From JABDKH01 sp963768565 (GTDB taxonomy: Bacteria > Bacteroidota > Rhodothermia > Rhodothermales > JABDKH01): a DNA stretch of 64,000 nucleotides. The translations under genes were made by a program, and so were the position numbers. Under the pieces are notes generated by a model that saw only the letters and a program-made list of their open reading frames with translations, did no database searches and was not told the DNA's origin. The stretch lies in NCBI GenBank assembly GCA_963768565.1, contig CAVYIO010000015.1, positions 186,001 to 250,000 on the forward strand, read 5' to 3'. Shown in pieces: positions 50,830 to 59,017 of this stretch; within the stretch, counting starts at the first letter, position 1; every line of letters begins with the position of its first letter.

Positions 50830-51319
50830 CCTGGTCGCTTCCGCCGATCAGATACAGACGACTCCCGAGGATGATCGCCGTCGCACCCTCTCGTTGCCGC
50901 TTCGTATCGGGAAAGTCGCGCCATTCATTTCTGGAGGGGTCAAAAACCTCCACCGTCTGCAGGACCTCGCCCTGGGCACTGCGACCTCCGATCACGAAGA
51001 TCTTTCGACCAAGAACCGCCGCAGTGGCGTTCACTCGAGCTTCCTTCAAGTGTGGTATTTCGTCGCCGCCACTCCAGTGGTTCGATAGAGGATCGTATCG
51101 AAATACCGTAGCGGACGCGCGCTCTCGCTGCCCTCGCCCGCCGATAACCCAGACCTGCCCGTCGAGCTCGACTACTGCCGCGCCAGCTCGTGCCTGAGGC
51201 ATCTCGGAGACAATCTCCCATTCCTGGGCGGCAACGGTGTCAGGCAGAGCCAACCACGCTGCGAGCCACGCACCGAGGACCACCGTGCTCAGGATTATCG
51301 TTCGTAAACGTCGTTGCAT
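50795..51319 (-). CDS. Kelch protein, N-terminal part (separated by a frameshift)
   Basis: A signal peptide (ILSTVVLGAWLAAWLALPDTVAAQ) and the first Kelch blades: AAVVELDGQVWVIGGRGQR, AAVLGRKIFVIGGRSAQGEV and AIILGSRLYLIGGSDQ. After that the frame runs into eleven unrelated residues and stops at 50795. The continuation is in the +1 frame (50044-50829). Kelch propellers bind proteins or sugars; with a signal peptide and T9SS end this one should be at the cell surface. It lies 72 bp after the PEGA kinase gene. Confidence 0.78.
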   Translation of the reverse strand: MQRRLRTIILSTVVLGAWLAAWLALPDTVAAQEWEIVSEMPQARAGAAVVELDGQVWVIGGRGQRERASATVFRYDPLSNHWSGGDEIPHLKEARVNATAAVLGRKIFVIGGRSAQGEVLQTVEVFDPSRNEWRDFPDTKRQREGATAIILGSRLYLIGGSDQGERALADRRVV

Positions 51320-51391
51320 AGCGCAAATATTGCTCGAGATTAGCCGGTCTGTTCGTCTCGTAGTGTATGTGGCAAGAGCCGTACCATAATC

Positions 51392-51967
51392 CTACTGCGA
51401 CCTTTCCTGTCGCATATTGTACGCCAGATTTCTGTGTTCGCCGGCCGTCAGCACAATGTCGCGGCGGATCTCTCCCAGATCCGGATGGATGAGGCGAAGA
51501 CGATGCGCACCAGGGGTCAGTATCAATGGGCGAACTTGCGGCGGGATCGTGTCAACAACGGCTCCATCGATCTCGATCTCGGCCCAGGGAATCACGGTCA
51601 ACGACAAGCGCGCGACGGTGGCCCAAAGGCTGACATCCAATCGGGTGAACTCGTCCGGGTCGATTCGCACCGTTCGACGTACGTCGGGAAAATCGGGATT
51701 TCGAAGCAGTATCTCGTGCTCGCCGGCTGCCAGACGCAGCGTGTCGAGCGAAGCCGTAGCGAGCGAGTCGCCGTCGATCCATATCGTGGCCCACGGAATA
51801 CATCTTACGGCGAGGAAGCCGGGGCGTGCGACAACCATGGCGGTGTCGATGGCGACTTCGACACGGGCAGAATCCAGGGCCGCGGTCACCGGGACGACAG
51901 GATCGATCATCGTAAGCGTCTGGTGGTCGAGTGGCTTCCGGCTCCACGTCGGGCTTCCTTTCTTCAT
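51392..51967 (-). CDS. PEGA-domain C-terminal part of the Ser/Thr kinase (separated by a frameshift)
   Basis: Two PEGA domains are visible: FLAVRCIPWATIWIDGDSL with LRLAAGEHEILLRNPDFPD, and LSLTVIPWAEIEIDGAVVD with LILTPGAHRLRLIHPDLGE. PEGA domains are small extracytoplasmic beta folds. The sequence continues the kinase of 51552-53129, whose own frame becomes non-coding-like from about base 51910. The two frames differ by +1, so one extra base between about 51890 and 51960 is the simple explanation. The joined protein would have about 578 residues. An ATG at 51967 exists but has no clear ribosome binding site. Confidence 0.78.
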   Translation of the reverse strand: MKKGSPTWSRKPLDHQTLTMIDPVVPVTAALDSARVEVAIDTAMVVARPGFLAVRCIPWATIWIDGDSLATASLDTLRLAAGEHEILLRNPDFPDVRRTVRIDPDEFTRLDVSLWATVARLSLTVIPWAEIEIDGAVVDTIPPQVRPLILTPGAHRLRLIHPDLGEIRRDIVLTAGEHRNLAYNMRQERSQ

Positions 51968-53129
51968 TCAGAATCGGGATCGTACGCTCGGCCGTGGACG
52001 CGCCCGGAGGCTGCTCCTCGGAAACGCGCGTATTCAACACGTCGACTGTGGCGGAGTCCAGAGACCCCTCAGCCAATCGTCCGGGATCAGCGTCGGGAAG
52101 AAGCCTCGTAAGCAGGAAGATCGCTGCAGCGACGACGGTCACAGCCAGAGCCCACGACGCAACCGGACGAGCAAGACGCCGTTCGTGGGCAGCCGGGCGC
52201 ATCGAATCGTCGTCCACTGGTTTCGGGCGAGCCGCGGGCGGCGCCCAGCCGGCAGGATCCGCGACATACGCAGCGATGTCCACATCTTCAACGGCAATCG
52301 CCCCCGGACCCTCCATCAAGGCCTGCTCCAGATCAGCCGCGCTGGCGAAACGTCTGGCTGGATCCTTCTGGAGCAGTTTGCTGCATATAACCATCAGGCT
52401 CGACGGCGCGTCCGTGAACAACTCGACGTCTTGCATCGGACTCGCGCTCAGCAGTCCTTCGATGACCTCGCTTTCCGAGTCACCGGAGAACGCCCTTCGA
52501 CCGGTGAGCATCTCAAAAAACGTGGCGCCGACAGCGAACAGATCTGACGACTCCGAGGGGGCGGCACCACCGATGATCTCTGGCGCCATGTAGGGAAGCG
52601 TGCCGGCCATCGCGGGAGACTTCTCGGCAGCATCCTGTGAAACAGCGAGGCCGAAATCCGTCAACTTCACAGCGCCCTTCGCCGAGACGAGGATGTTGTC
52701 CGGCTTGAAATCGCGGTGCAATACACCTTCGGCGTGCGCAGCGGCGAGGCCGGCCGCGGTTCTCTGGAGGATACCGGCTGCGACGGTCGCGGGCAGGGGA
52801 CCACTTTGCAGCAACTCGTCCAGTGACTGACCTTCGACGTATTCGGTGGCCATGTAGGTCACGCCACCCTCTTCGCCGTAGGAATAGACGGACACAACGT
52901 TGGGATGAACGACCCTGGCCAACAGTTGCGCTTCGCTCTTGAATCGTTCTGCAATGTCGTCGTGTACCGCGAACTCCGGACGCAAGACTTTCAACAACAC
53001 ATAGCGGTCCAGCGACGAGTCGTATCCCTTGTATACGATCGTCGTCGCCCGCCGACTGATTTCGGCAAACGGCTGGATGCCTGCTACTGCTCCTCGGAGC
53101 CCCATTCCTTTAGCCGATAGTGTAGCCAC
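51552..53129 (-). CDS. Membrane Ser/Thr protein kinase (PEGA type), frameshifted near its C-terminus
   Basis: A Hanks-type kinase domain (residues about 24-275): Lys47 in LLKVLRPE, HRD at 138-140 (HRDFKPDN), DFG at 158-160, and APE in YMAPEII. The glycine-rich loop is missing: ISRRATTIVYKG stands where GxGxxG is expected. A transmembrane segment follows (VASWALAVTVVAAAIFLL, residues about 325-342). From about residue 400 the frame is arginine- and histidine-rich and not believable. The true C-terminus is the PEGA part in the +1 frame. It overlaps the sigma54 activator gene by 46 bp (22 bp if the Met at 53105 is used). Confidence 0.82.
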   Translation of the reverse strand: MATLSAKGMGLRGAVAGIQPFAEISRRATTIVYKGYDSSLDRYVLLKVLRPEFAVHDDIAERFKSEAQLLARVVHPNVVSVYSYGEEGGVTYMATEYVEGQSLDELLQSGPLPATVAAGILQRTAAGLAAAHAEGVLHRDFKPDNILVSAKGAVKLTDFGLAVSQDAAEKSPAMAGTLPYMAPEIIGGAAPSESSDLFAVGATFFEMLTGRRAFSGDSESEVIEGLLSASPMQDVELFTDAPSSLMVICSKLLQKDPARRFASAADLEQALMEGPGAIAVEDVDIAAYVADPAGWAPPAARPKPVDDDSMRPAAHERRLARPVASWALAVTVVAAAIFLLTRLLPDADPGRLAEGSLDSATVDVLNTRVSEEQPPGASTAERTIPILNEERKPDVEPEATRPPDAYDDRSCRPGDRGPGFCPCRSRHRHRHGCRTPRLPRRKMYSVGHDMDRRRLARYGFARHAASGSRRARDTASKSRFSRRTSNGANRPGRVHPIGCQPLGHRRALVVDRDSLGRDRDRWSRC

Positions 53130-54580
53130 CTTCGCGAAACGCCAAGCGTGCGCGCCGCCTCAGAGATATTGCCATCGAGCTCTTTCAGCGTTCGCAGTGT
53201 CACGATTCGCTCCACGTCCTTCAGAGTCATTCCGGCCTCGAACGGATCACGATCTTCCATCGGTCGAAGCTTGAGATCTTCAGGTACAATTGTATCTCCT
53301 TTGCTGAGCACAACGGCACGCTCGATCACGTTCTCGAGCTCTCGCACATTTCCGGGCCACGCATACTCGCGCAGTACATCCAATGACTCCGCCGCGAATC
53401 CCCGGATGTGCGCTCGGCCTTTGGTGGCAAACTTGTCCAGAAAGTGGTTCGCGAGAAGATCGATGTCGCCACCGCGGAGGCGCAGCGGAGGCATCGTTAT
53501 TTCTATCGTGTTCAATCTGTAGAAAAGATCCTCACGAAAATCTCCCGACTTCGTCCGTTCCTCAAGTGACTGGTTCGTCGCTGAGATAACCCTGACGTTC
53601 ACTCGTCGCACATCCGTGTCACCGACCCGACGGATCTCTCCATCCTGGAGGACGCGCAGCAGAGACGTCTGCATTCGGGGACTCAGATCCGCTATCTCGT
53701 CGAGGAAGATGGAGCCGGTGTGTGCGGCTTCGAACAGACCTTTCTTATCCCCGACAGCTCCGGTGAACGACCCCTTTTTGTGACCGAACAGTTCGCTCTC
53801 AAGCAATTCATCCGCCAGCGAGCCACAGAACACGGCGACGAACGGCTGCTCCTTGCGACTCCCGTTGTAGTGGATTGCACGGGCTACGAGCTCCTTGCCG
53901 GTTCCGCTCTCACCCTGAAGAAGTACCGAGGCGTCCGAATCGATGACCCGCGAGACCGTATCAAAAATGTCCCGCATCGGTCGGCTGCGTCCGATGATCT
54001 CGTCGAATCCGTAAAGTCGCTGCACCTCACCACGAAGATGCCGGTTCTCGTCGCGGATAGAGCGGTAGAGTCGAGCATTCTCAATCGCTACGGCCGATTG
54101 ATCCGCGATGGCAGTCAGGAGCGGTAGACTCTCGCGAGTAAATCGGCCCGGTTGTGAAACACTGTCGAGATAGATCGCTCCGATTCGCCGGGCACGCAGC
54201 GAGAGGGGCACGCAGGCGATGGACTGGATCTGCTCTACGACGATGCTCTCGGTAGATCCAAACCGATCGTCTTTCTGTGCCTCGTACAGAAGGAGAGGGT
54301 CGCCCGACTTGATGACCTGAGTCACGACCGTTCGGGAGATACGCTCAAGTTTGACCAGCTCGTCGTCGTTGAAATTGCGATAGCTCTTGACCTCCAGATC
54401 CGGAAGTCCACGTGCAGATTCCAGTATGACAAAGCCGCGTTCCGCTCCGATCGACTCCATCGCTGCTTCGAGAACACGCTCAAGAAGATGGTCCGGATCT
54501 TCCAGTGAGTTGATGGTGGCTGCAATCGAGGAAAGCGTTTGCAGCGCGCTCGGGGTTATGGATTCTTCAGCAGTACTCAT
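53084..54580 (-). CDS. Sigma54-dependent activator with GAF sensor and Fis-type HTH
   Basis: A 498-residue enhancer-binding protein. A GAF domain (residues about 20-170) is followed by the AAA+ domain: Walker A GESGTGKE (about 222), ELFGHKKGSFTGA (about 265), Walker B SIFLDEIADLSP (about 290) and GNVRELENVIERAV. A Fis-type HTH ends the protein (NISEAARTLGVSRRWLHYRL). The sigma54-contact loop is GSFTGA rather than the usual GAFTGA; GSFTGA occurs in some active members. No receiver domain is present, so control may be through GAF or through phosphorylation by the overlapping kinase. It overlaps the upstream lipoprotein by ATGA. Confidence 0.92.
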   Translation of the reverse strand: MSTAEESITPSALQTLSSIAATINSLEDPDHLLERVLEAAMESIGAERGFVILESARGLPDLEVKSYRNFNDDELVKLERISRTVVTQVIKSGDPLLLYEAQKDDRFGSTESIVVEQIQSIACVPLSLRARRIGAIYLDSVSQPGRFTRESLPLLTAIADQSAVAIENARLYRSIRDENRHLRGEVQRLYGFDEIIGRSRPMRDIFDTVSRVIDSDASVLLQGESGTGKELVARAIHYNGSRKEQPFVAVFCGSLADELLESELFGHKKGSFTGAVGDKKGLFEAAHTGSIFLDEIADLSPRMQTSLLRVLQDGEIRRVGDTDVRRVNVRVISATNQSLEERTKSGDFREDLFYRLNTIEITMPPLRLRGGDIDLLANHFLDKFATKGRAHIRGFAAESLDVLREYAWPGNVRELENVIERAVVLSKGDTIVPEDLKLRPMEDRDPFEAGMTLKDVERIVTLRTLKELDGNISEAARTLGVSRRWLHYRLKEWGSEEQ

Positions 54581-55590
54581 GGGATGATGCAGAATCCGAC
54601 CTGCTTCGATCGGCTTCGGTTCATGAATTCGTCGACCACCGCGACCGTCCAGTAATACTCGCCATCCGGCAATGGTGTGGCCACGATCGAGGTCTCGTCA
54701 AATGGAATGTTATCGATACGTTCAACGAGTGTCTCGAGTCCCGAGTCCACGCGAATGATGTCGACGCGGTGCGTGAACGGATACGGCAGGAAGAGTGGTT
54801 TCCACTCGATCAGCGGAACGACCCCACTGCCTGACTGACCCTGCAGACAGTCCTGGGGTCCGTTCTGAAAAGCTTCTTCCACGGCTTCAGGCGTCTCGTC
54901 TATTACACGCACGAGTCGCAGATCAGGCGTGGTTACGATGTCGCTCAGGTGGTCCCGAACGGACAACAACATGGGTCGACCGAGGAGCGCGTGAATCGTA
55001 GGCGTCGGGAGGTCAAGATCATTCAGAGTTCGCGCGAACGTACCGGTGGTCTGAGTGGTGAGCAAGGTGTCCGCGAAACCGTAGTCGGGAATATCGAGCC
55101 AGACTTTGTCGACATCGAAGACACCGTCGATGTCTGACGCCTGCACGACAAACTCTACCTGGAAGAGGTCTTCAAGGGGCCACCATCGACTGATGTGAGC
55201 GGTGTTGACCGTCCACGACTCGAGGATCGGGAGTCCGTTGAGTTCGAAGTTGGAGGCAACGGGGACGCCCGGTGCCACCGAAATGGTATCTGCGGCATTC
55301 GCGTAACCGGCCGCTTCGACACTCAGGGTATAGCTGCCACTCGGGACGTCAGAAATCAAGAACGACCCGGAGCCATCGGTGACACTGGTGAGCGACCCGG
55401 GCGTCAGTTTCACAAGGCTCCCGGCAACACCGGTTAACGATCGCTGCGTCACGCGTCCGCTCACCTGCCCTTCGTCGACGAAATTGGAGGAAAGGGGATC
55501 GAGGGGATTGCCGCGTTCGCCATCCTCCAGGCACGCCGACATGATCAGCGTCAGGGCGAGGATACTGGTGCCGATCTGGGCCTTGGCCAT
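54577..55590 (-). CDS. Lipoprotein with carboxypeptidase-regulatory-like domain
   Basis: A 337-residue lipoprotein (lipobox LIMSAC). The first 120 residues contain a CarboxypepD_reg-like beta sandwich (GQVSGRVTQRSLTGVAGSLV, SGSFLISDVPSGSYTLSVEA). The remaining 200 residues are beta-rich with no known family recognised, ending in a fibronectin-like strand set (PDGEYYWTVAVVDEFMNRSR). Both a sensor role for the operon and a structural role are possible. The stop overlaps the start of the sigma54 activator by four bases, so they are coupled. Confidence 0.75.
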   Translation of the reverse strand: MAKAQIGTSILALTLIMSACLEDGERGNPLDPLSSNFVDEGQVSGRVTQRSLTGVAGSLVKLTPGSLTSVTDGSGSFLISDVPSGSYTLSVEAAGYANAADTISVAPGVPVASNFELNGLPILESWTVNTAHISRWWPLEDLFQVEFVVQASDIDGVFDVDKVWLDIPDYGFADTLLTTQTTGTFARTLNDLDLPTPTIHALLGRPMLLSVRDHLSDIVTTPDLRLVRVIDETPEAVEEAFQNGPQDCLQGQSGSGVVPLIEWKPLFLPYPFTHRVDIIRVDSGLETLVERIDNIPFDETSIVATPLPDGEYYWTVAVVDEFMNRSRSKQVGFCIIP

Positions 55591-55638
55591 CGTCCGCTGG
55601 TTCGCAGTGAGGATCGTGTTATAGTCGAGTCTCGATGG

Positions 55639-55809
55639 TTAGTTCGATGCCGACGGGGGTAGCCGGGGGTCAATTGTCCATGCCTCCGGAATGTAGGTAT
55701 CGATGACGTTCCGCGTCAGGTTTAGCCAGCGGGAGGTCTGATCGAGGACGACCGAGTCAGAGGTGGCCGCGACCATCTCCGATGATTTCAGTATACGGTC
55801 CGGGCTCAT
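55639..55809 (-). CDS. Possible 56-residue protein at the head of the sigma54-activator operon
   Basis: A frame from ATG at 55809 to TAA at 55639. It reads MSPDRILKSSEMVAATSDSV, then VLDQTSRWLNLTRNVIDTYI, then PEAWTIDPRLPPSASN. Codon choice looks like that of the neighbours. An AGGGAAGG sequence about 8 bases before the ATG is a good ribosome binding site. It lies 48 bp upstream of the lipoprotein gene in the same direction. No homologue recognised, no signal peptide or membrane segment. Confidence 0.55.
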   Translation of the reverse strand: MSPDRILKSSEMVAATSDSVVLDQTSRWLNLTRNVIDTYIPEAWTIDPRLPPSASN

Positions 55810-55956
55810 CTCGCCTTCCCTATGTACTTAAACCCCCAGGATATATGGCCGAAACTCATATTAGAATTGTGCGTCTCCATAGAGAAAGGGCTTGTGCAAG
55901 AGTATCGGCAGGACGTTTATTAGCTGTCCGCCAGGGCACATGGACCACATGGAATC

Positions 55957-56304
55957 GTGAAGCATACCGGATACGATCTCGCTGCCATCACCTCTTCGGC
56001 CACCCGTGCCGAGGGTATTAACCGCCTGGACATGCGGCCGGGAGACGTATTGATTGTCAAGACACGCAACTCCGTCTATGCCGTACGGGCACTCGGTGAG
56101 AGTTCCTTCTCGGTATCGGGAGGCTGGTTTGACCGCAAGTTCGGCGGCCCTTTTCAGACGACGATTGCCGGCTGCACGTGGGGAGGTACCGTATTGAAAC
56201 GTGACCTCGTGGCGGCGTGTGGAATGCACCTCGAGTTCGGCAACCGCGTCGTGACATCCACGATCCAGAAGGTCTGCCACTTCCCGGGCCGCAACCTCAA
56301 CTGA
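55957..56304 (+). CDS. Conserved-looking small beta protein of unknown function
   Basis: A 115-residue protein, soluble, without a signal peptide. It is beta-rich and regular: MRPGDVLIVKTRNSVYAVRA, SSFSVSGGWF, TTIAGCTWGGTVLKRDLVAA, GMHLEFGNRVVTSTIQKV. The layout resembles small hypothetical proteins of other phyla in which GG.LK and RVVTS.V are conserved, but no function is known. It diverges from the leftward sigma54-activator operon and converges on a small gene at 56317. Confidence 0.65.
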   Translation: MKHTGYDLAAITSSATRAEGINRLDMRPGDVLIVKTRNSVYAVRALGESSFSVSGGWFDRKFGGPFQTTIAGCTWGGTVLKRDLVAACGMHLEFGNRVVTSTIQKVCHFPGRNLN

Positions 56305-56316
56305 GTCGACGGCCGG

Positions 56317-56649
56317 TTACTTTGTCCCGCTTGCGGTCGCTGCGTCGATGGCAGACTGTGTCGCCTGGATTTCGTTCTGCTTCTGCTGACCCGAACTCAG
56401 ATCCGCTCGCGTGTACGGCGACGTCACCGGATTCGGAACGTGCTCACGCGGACCCAGCTCGGAGAGATCTTTCCAGACGCCGGTAGACGTGCGGGCCTGA
56501 ACGTCGCCGGATAGTCGGTCGACTCTTGTTGCGAGGTGTGTTTGTTCGGAGTGAGGTCCTTCGCCGGACTTGTACTCCTGGTAGCGGGTCGGCCAGACGA
56601 AGTACGCGAACGCACCGGCAAGAACGAGAAGGACGAAGAGCTTCTTCAT
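56317..56649 (-). CDS. Small membrane-anchored hypothetical protein
   Basis: A 110-residue protein. An N-terminal hydrophobic segment (LFVLLVLAGAFAYFVW) is followed by a polar tail with charged and Gln/Ser-rich stretches (SSGQQKQNEIQATQSAIDA). No cleavage site is clear, so it is probably a signal anchor with the tail in the periplasm. No family recognised. It lies 91 bp after the hydrolase gene in the same direction and may share its transcript. Confidence 0.6.
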   Translation of the reverse strand: MKKLFVLLVLAGAFAYFVWPTRYQEYKSGEGPHSEQTHLATRVDRLSGDVQARTSTGVWKDLSELGPREHVPNPVTSPYTRADLSSGQQKQNEIQATQSAIDAATASGTK

Positions 56650-56740
56650 AGACAGGGGTGGTGGTCGTGGGGAAATCTCTCCTTGTATCGACCGTCCCCC
56701 CGGCTCACATTAAGTGCAGCCCTGACAGGCTACCGGAGTC

Positions 56741-58504
56741 TTACGACGCGTCCTTAAGAATCCAGTTGGCAATCACCTGCATCGCCTTCGGCGAAAAGGT
56801 CTCCTCGATAGTGGCATATTCGGACGGCGCGCCGGTCTCGGACGTCTGGAAGAGGTGGTTCAATCCCTCCATCTCAACAATGCGGAAGTTCGGATTGCCA
56901 CCTTTCTTCAGGGCACGTTCTATCTCCGGAAGATTCTGGTACGGCGGCACCTGAAGGTCTTTCTCTCCGTTGATCACAAGCGTCGGGCACGTGACCTTCT
57001 CAAGCGTCGGTCGGGGGTCATACGACAGGAAGAAGCGCATCCACGGAGACGCAACCTGTTGTACTTGCGGCTCGATCATCGCTTCGGAAAGTCCTGACGC
57101 CTCCCGTTCCTGCTCATCCATCTCTTCCAGCGTTTGGCCCAGGTATGCGCGAAGCTTTTCCCGAACCTCATCGAGTGGCACATCCGACATTGCTATTTCG
57201 AACATGGCTTCTTGAGTGGCCCGGTTGCTCGCGATTCTCTCTTCGTCAGCACCTCCGGCGCGCAGGATCACGGCTCCCTGCTCGTACAGAATCTCCTCAC
57301 CGGTCACACCGGGGCCCGCCATCAGCACGATGTATCCGAGATCATCGCGATCAACGGCGACGACCGGGGCAATAAGCCCTCCCTCGCTGTGACCGACAAG
57401 CCCAATGCGCTCCGGATCTACTTCCGACCGTCCTTTGAGGAAATCGACGGCGGCGGAGGCATCCTCCGCGAAATCGACGGACGTCGCTGTCGTAAAGTCT
57501 CCGGTGGATTCAGCTATGCCACGATCGTCGTAGCGTAAGACAGCGATGCCCTGGCGGGTCATGTAGTCGGCCAGGACGTGGAAAGGTCGGTGTCCGAGTA
57601 GGGCCTCGTCTCGATTCTGCGGTCCGGATCCGCTGATCAAAATCGCGGCGGGGAAGGGTCCGTCTCCCTCTGGAATCGTCAGAGTGCCGGCCAGCCGAAT
57701 ATCAGCTTCTGTGTTGTCGAACGTGACCTCCTCTTCGATATACGGATAAGGAGGTCGCGGCTCCTGTGGCCGATCGGGCAACCTGATACTTTCGTCGTCG
57801 GCCGGCTCGAGCCTGAGCGGCAGTGTGCCCCCGCCCTGGCTCCAGGTGCCTTCAATGGCGGATCGGTTGGTTTCAATCGTGCCCTCATAGCTGCCGGCGA
57901 CGGCGGGGATCTGGATAGTGATCGACGATCCCGATCCGGAGATATCGCCGAGGGGAATGCCGGTCGCACCCTGGTCCGGGCTGTCGAGCGTTCCCGTCAA
58001 TGCCCCGTCGTCACCCTCCTCGATGTGAAACACGACGCGCAGTTGTGTGCCGCCCGCGTTCAGGCGACCCATCCACGTGCCCGTGACGTCTATGTCGGGC
58101 CTGGATGGCGGAGCCTGCTCCTCCGCGGCTTCGACCCTCATTTCCAGATTGAGAGGAAAGGACTGGCCGCCCTGTGACCAGGTCCCTTCCAGTTGGCCCT
58201 CGTTCAGAGTGGCCCTGTACTCGCCGGCCAGGGTGGGTACGGTCGCGATCAGTTCACTCTCGTTTATGGTGACGGCACCGAGCGGAATCCCGTTGGCGCC
58301 CTGATCGGGGCTGTCCATCGTTCCGCCGTAGGATCCGTCATCGGAAGTCGTGAAGTGGAAGACGAGCGTCAGTGAGGCTCCGGGCACTGTCAGGGTGCCC
58401 TCCCATGTGCCGGCAACACCGTCACCTGAATCCTGGGCGTACAGGGGTATGAACATGAAGAGAGCAAGCAGCGTAAGAGCGGCTTGTTTGAGCATCTGTG
58501 TCAT
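56741..58504 (-). CDS. Secreted alpha/beta hydrolase with duplicated N-terminal domain
   Basis: A 587-residue protein. A signal peptide (LTLLALFMFIPLYAQ) is followed by two homologous beta domains of about 110 residues (GTWEGTLTVPGASLTLVFHF and GTWMGRLNAGGTQLRVVFHI; both contain GT.DSPDQGA.GIPLG and LEGTWSQGG or its equivalent). The alpha/beta hydrolase domain covers residues about 245-587: GSGPQNRD, the nucleophile Ser in GHSEGG (about 369), and PTLVINGEKDLQVP with the catalytic Asp, His in GLNHLFQ. It probably hydrolyses an ester or peptide in the periplasm. The substrate is unknown. Confidence 0.85.
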   Translation of the reverse strand: MTQMLKQAALTLLALFMFIPLYAQDSGDGVAGTWEGTLTVPGASLTLVFHFTTSDDGSYGGTMDSPDQGANGIPLGAVTINESELIATVPTLAGEYRATLNEGQLEGTWSQGGQSFPLNLEMRVEAAEEQAPPSRPDIDVTGTWMGRLNAGGTQLRVVFHIEEGDDGALTGTLDSPDQGATGIPLGDISGSGSSITIQIPAVAGSYEGTIETNRSAIEGTWSQGGGTLPLRLEPADDESIRLPDRPQEPRPPYPYIEEEVTFDNTEADIRLAGTLTIPEGDGPFPAAILISGSGPQNRDEALLGHRPFHVLADYMTRQGIAVLRYDDRGIAESTGDFTTATSVDFAEDASAAVDFLKGRSEVDPERIGLVGHSEGGLIAPVVAVDRDDLGYIVLMAGPGVTGEEILYEQGAVILRAGGADEERIASNRATQEAMFEIAMSDVPLDEVREKLRAYLGQTLEEMDEQEREASGLSEAMIEPQVQQVASPWMRFFLSYDPRPTLEKVTCPTLVINGEKDLQVPPYQNLPEIERALKKGGNPNFRIVEMEGLNHLFQTSETGAPSEYATIEETFSPKAMQVIANWILKDAS

Positions 58505-58620
58505 GAGATTGTCGCGCCTTCTTTTGGAGGTTTCACGTTGGACATTTTGGGTTCAACGAGGACTTTCGAAACTACGTCCCGGCGTACGCGATTTCACGCT
58601 CGATGGATGCACCCTTCGTG

Positions 58621-58649
58621 TTGATTTTGCGAAGGTTACGCCCTATAAA
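58621..58649 (+). promoter_or_regulatory. Candidate promoter of the propeller-kinase pair
   Basis: TTGATT at 58621-58626 and TATAAA at 58644-58649 are 17 bp apart, 78 bp upstream of the first kinase start. The spacing is ideal for a sigma70-type promoter and the intergenic region has no gene. Confidence 0.5.
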
Positions 58650-58726
58650 GGGGTTCTGCGCCGACTTAACTGCCTGTCCAGCAAGGCAAATCTCTGCCCG
58701 CAAGGGCTGAAGGGGGAGAATTCGTC

Positions 58727-59017
58727 ATGACTCCGGGGACAACTATTTCCCATTACCGCGTCGTCGAGCAACTCGGCCGGGGCGGAATGGGCATCGTTTA
58801 CAAGGCCGAGGACACAAAGCTGGACCGGACGGTCGCGCTCAAGCTGCTTCCTCCGCATGCACTGATTTCGGAAGATGACAGGGCCCGTTTTTACCGCGAG
58901 GCCCGGGCGGCCGCGGCGCTCAATCATCCGAATATTGCGCACGTCTACGAGATCGATGAAGTGGTGACCGACGGCGAGTCCCGGCCCGTTCATTGCCATG
59001 GAGTTTATCGACGGTGA
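58727..59017 (+). CDS. Ser/Thr kinase with propeller domain, N-terminal part (separated by a frameshift)
   Basis: This frame holds the N-lobe of a Hanks-type kinase: the glycine loop LGRGGMGIVYKAED, the catalytic Lys in VALKLLPPHAL, the C-helix region RFYREARAAAALNHPNIAHV and the hinge YEIDE. It breaks after DGESRP. Residue-by-residue comparison with the tandem paralogue at 61394 (RPFIAMEYIDGE) shows that deleting one C of CCC at 58985-58987 restores RPFIAMEFIDGE and joins it to the next frame. The full protein would be about 889 residues. Confidence 0.85.
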   Translation: MTPGTTISHYRVVEQLGRGGMGIVYKAEDTKLDRTVALKLLPPHALISEDDRARFYREARAAAALNHPNIAHVYEIDEVVTDGESRPVHCHGVYRR

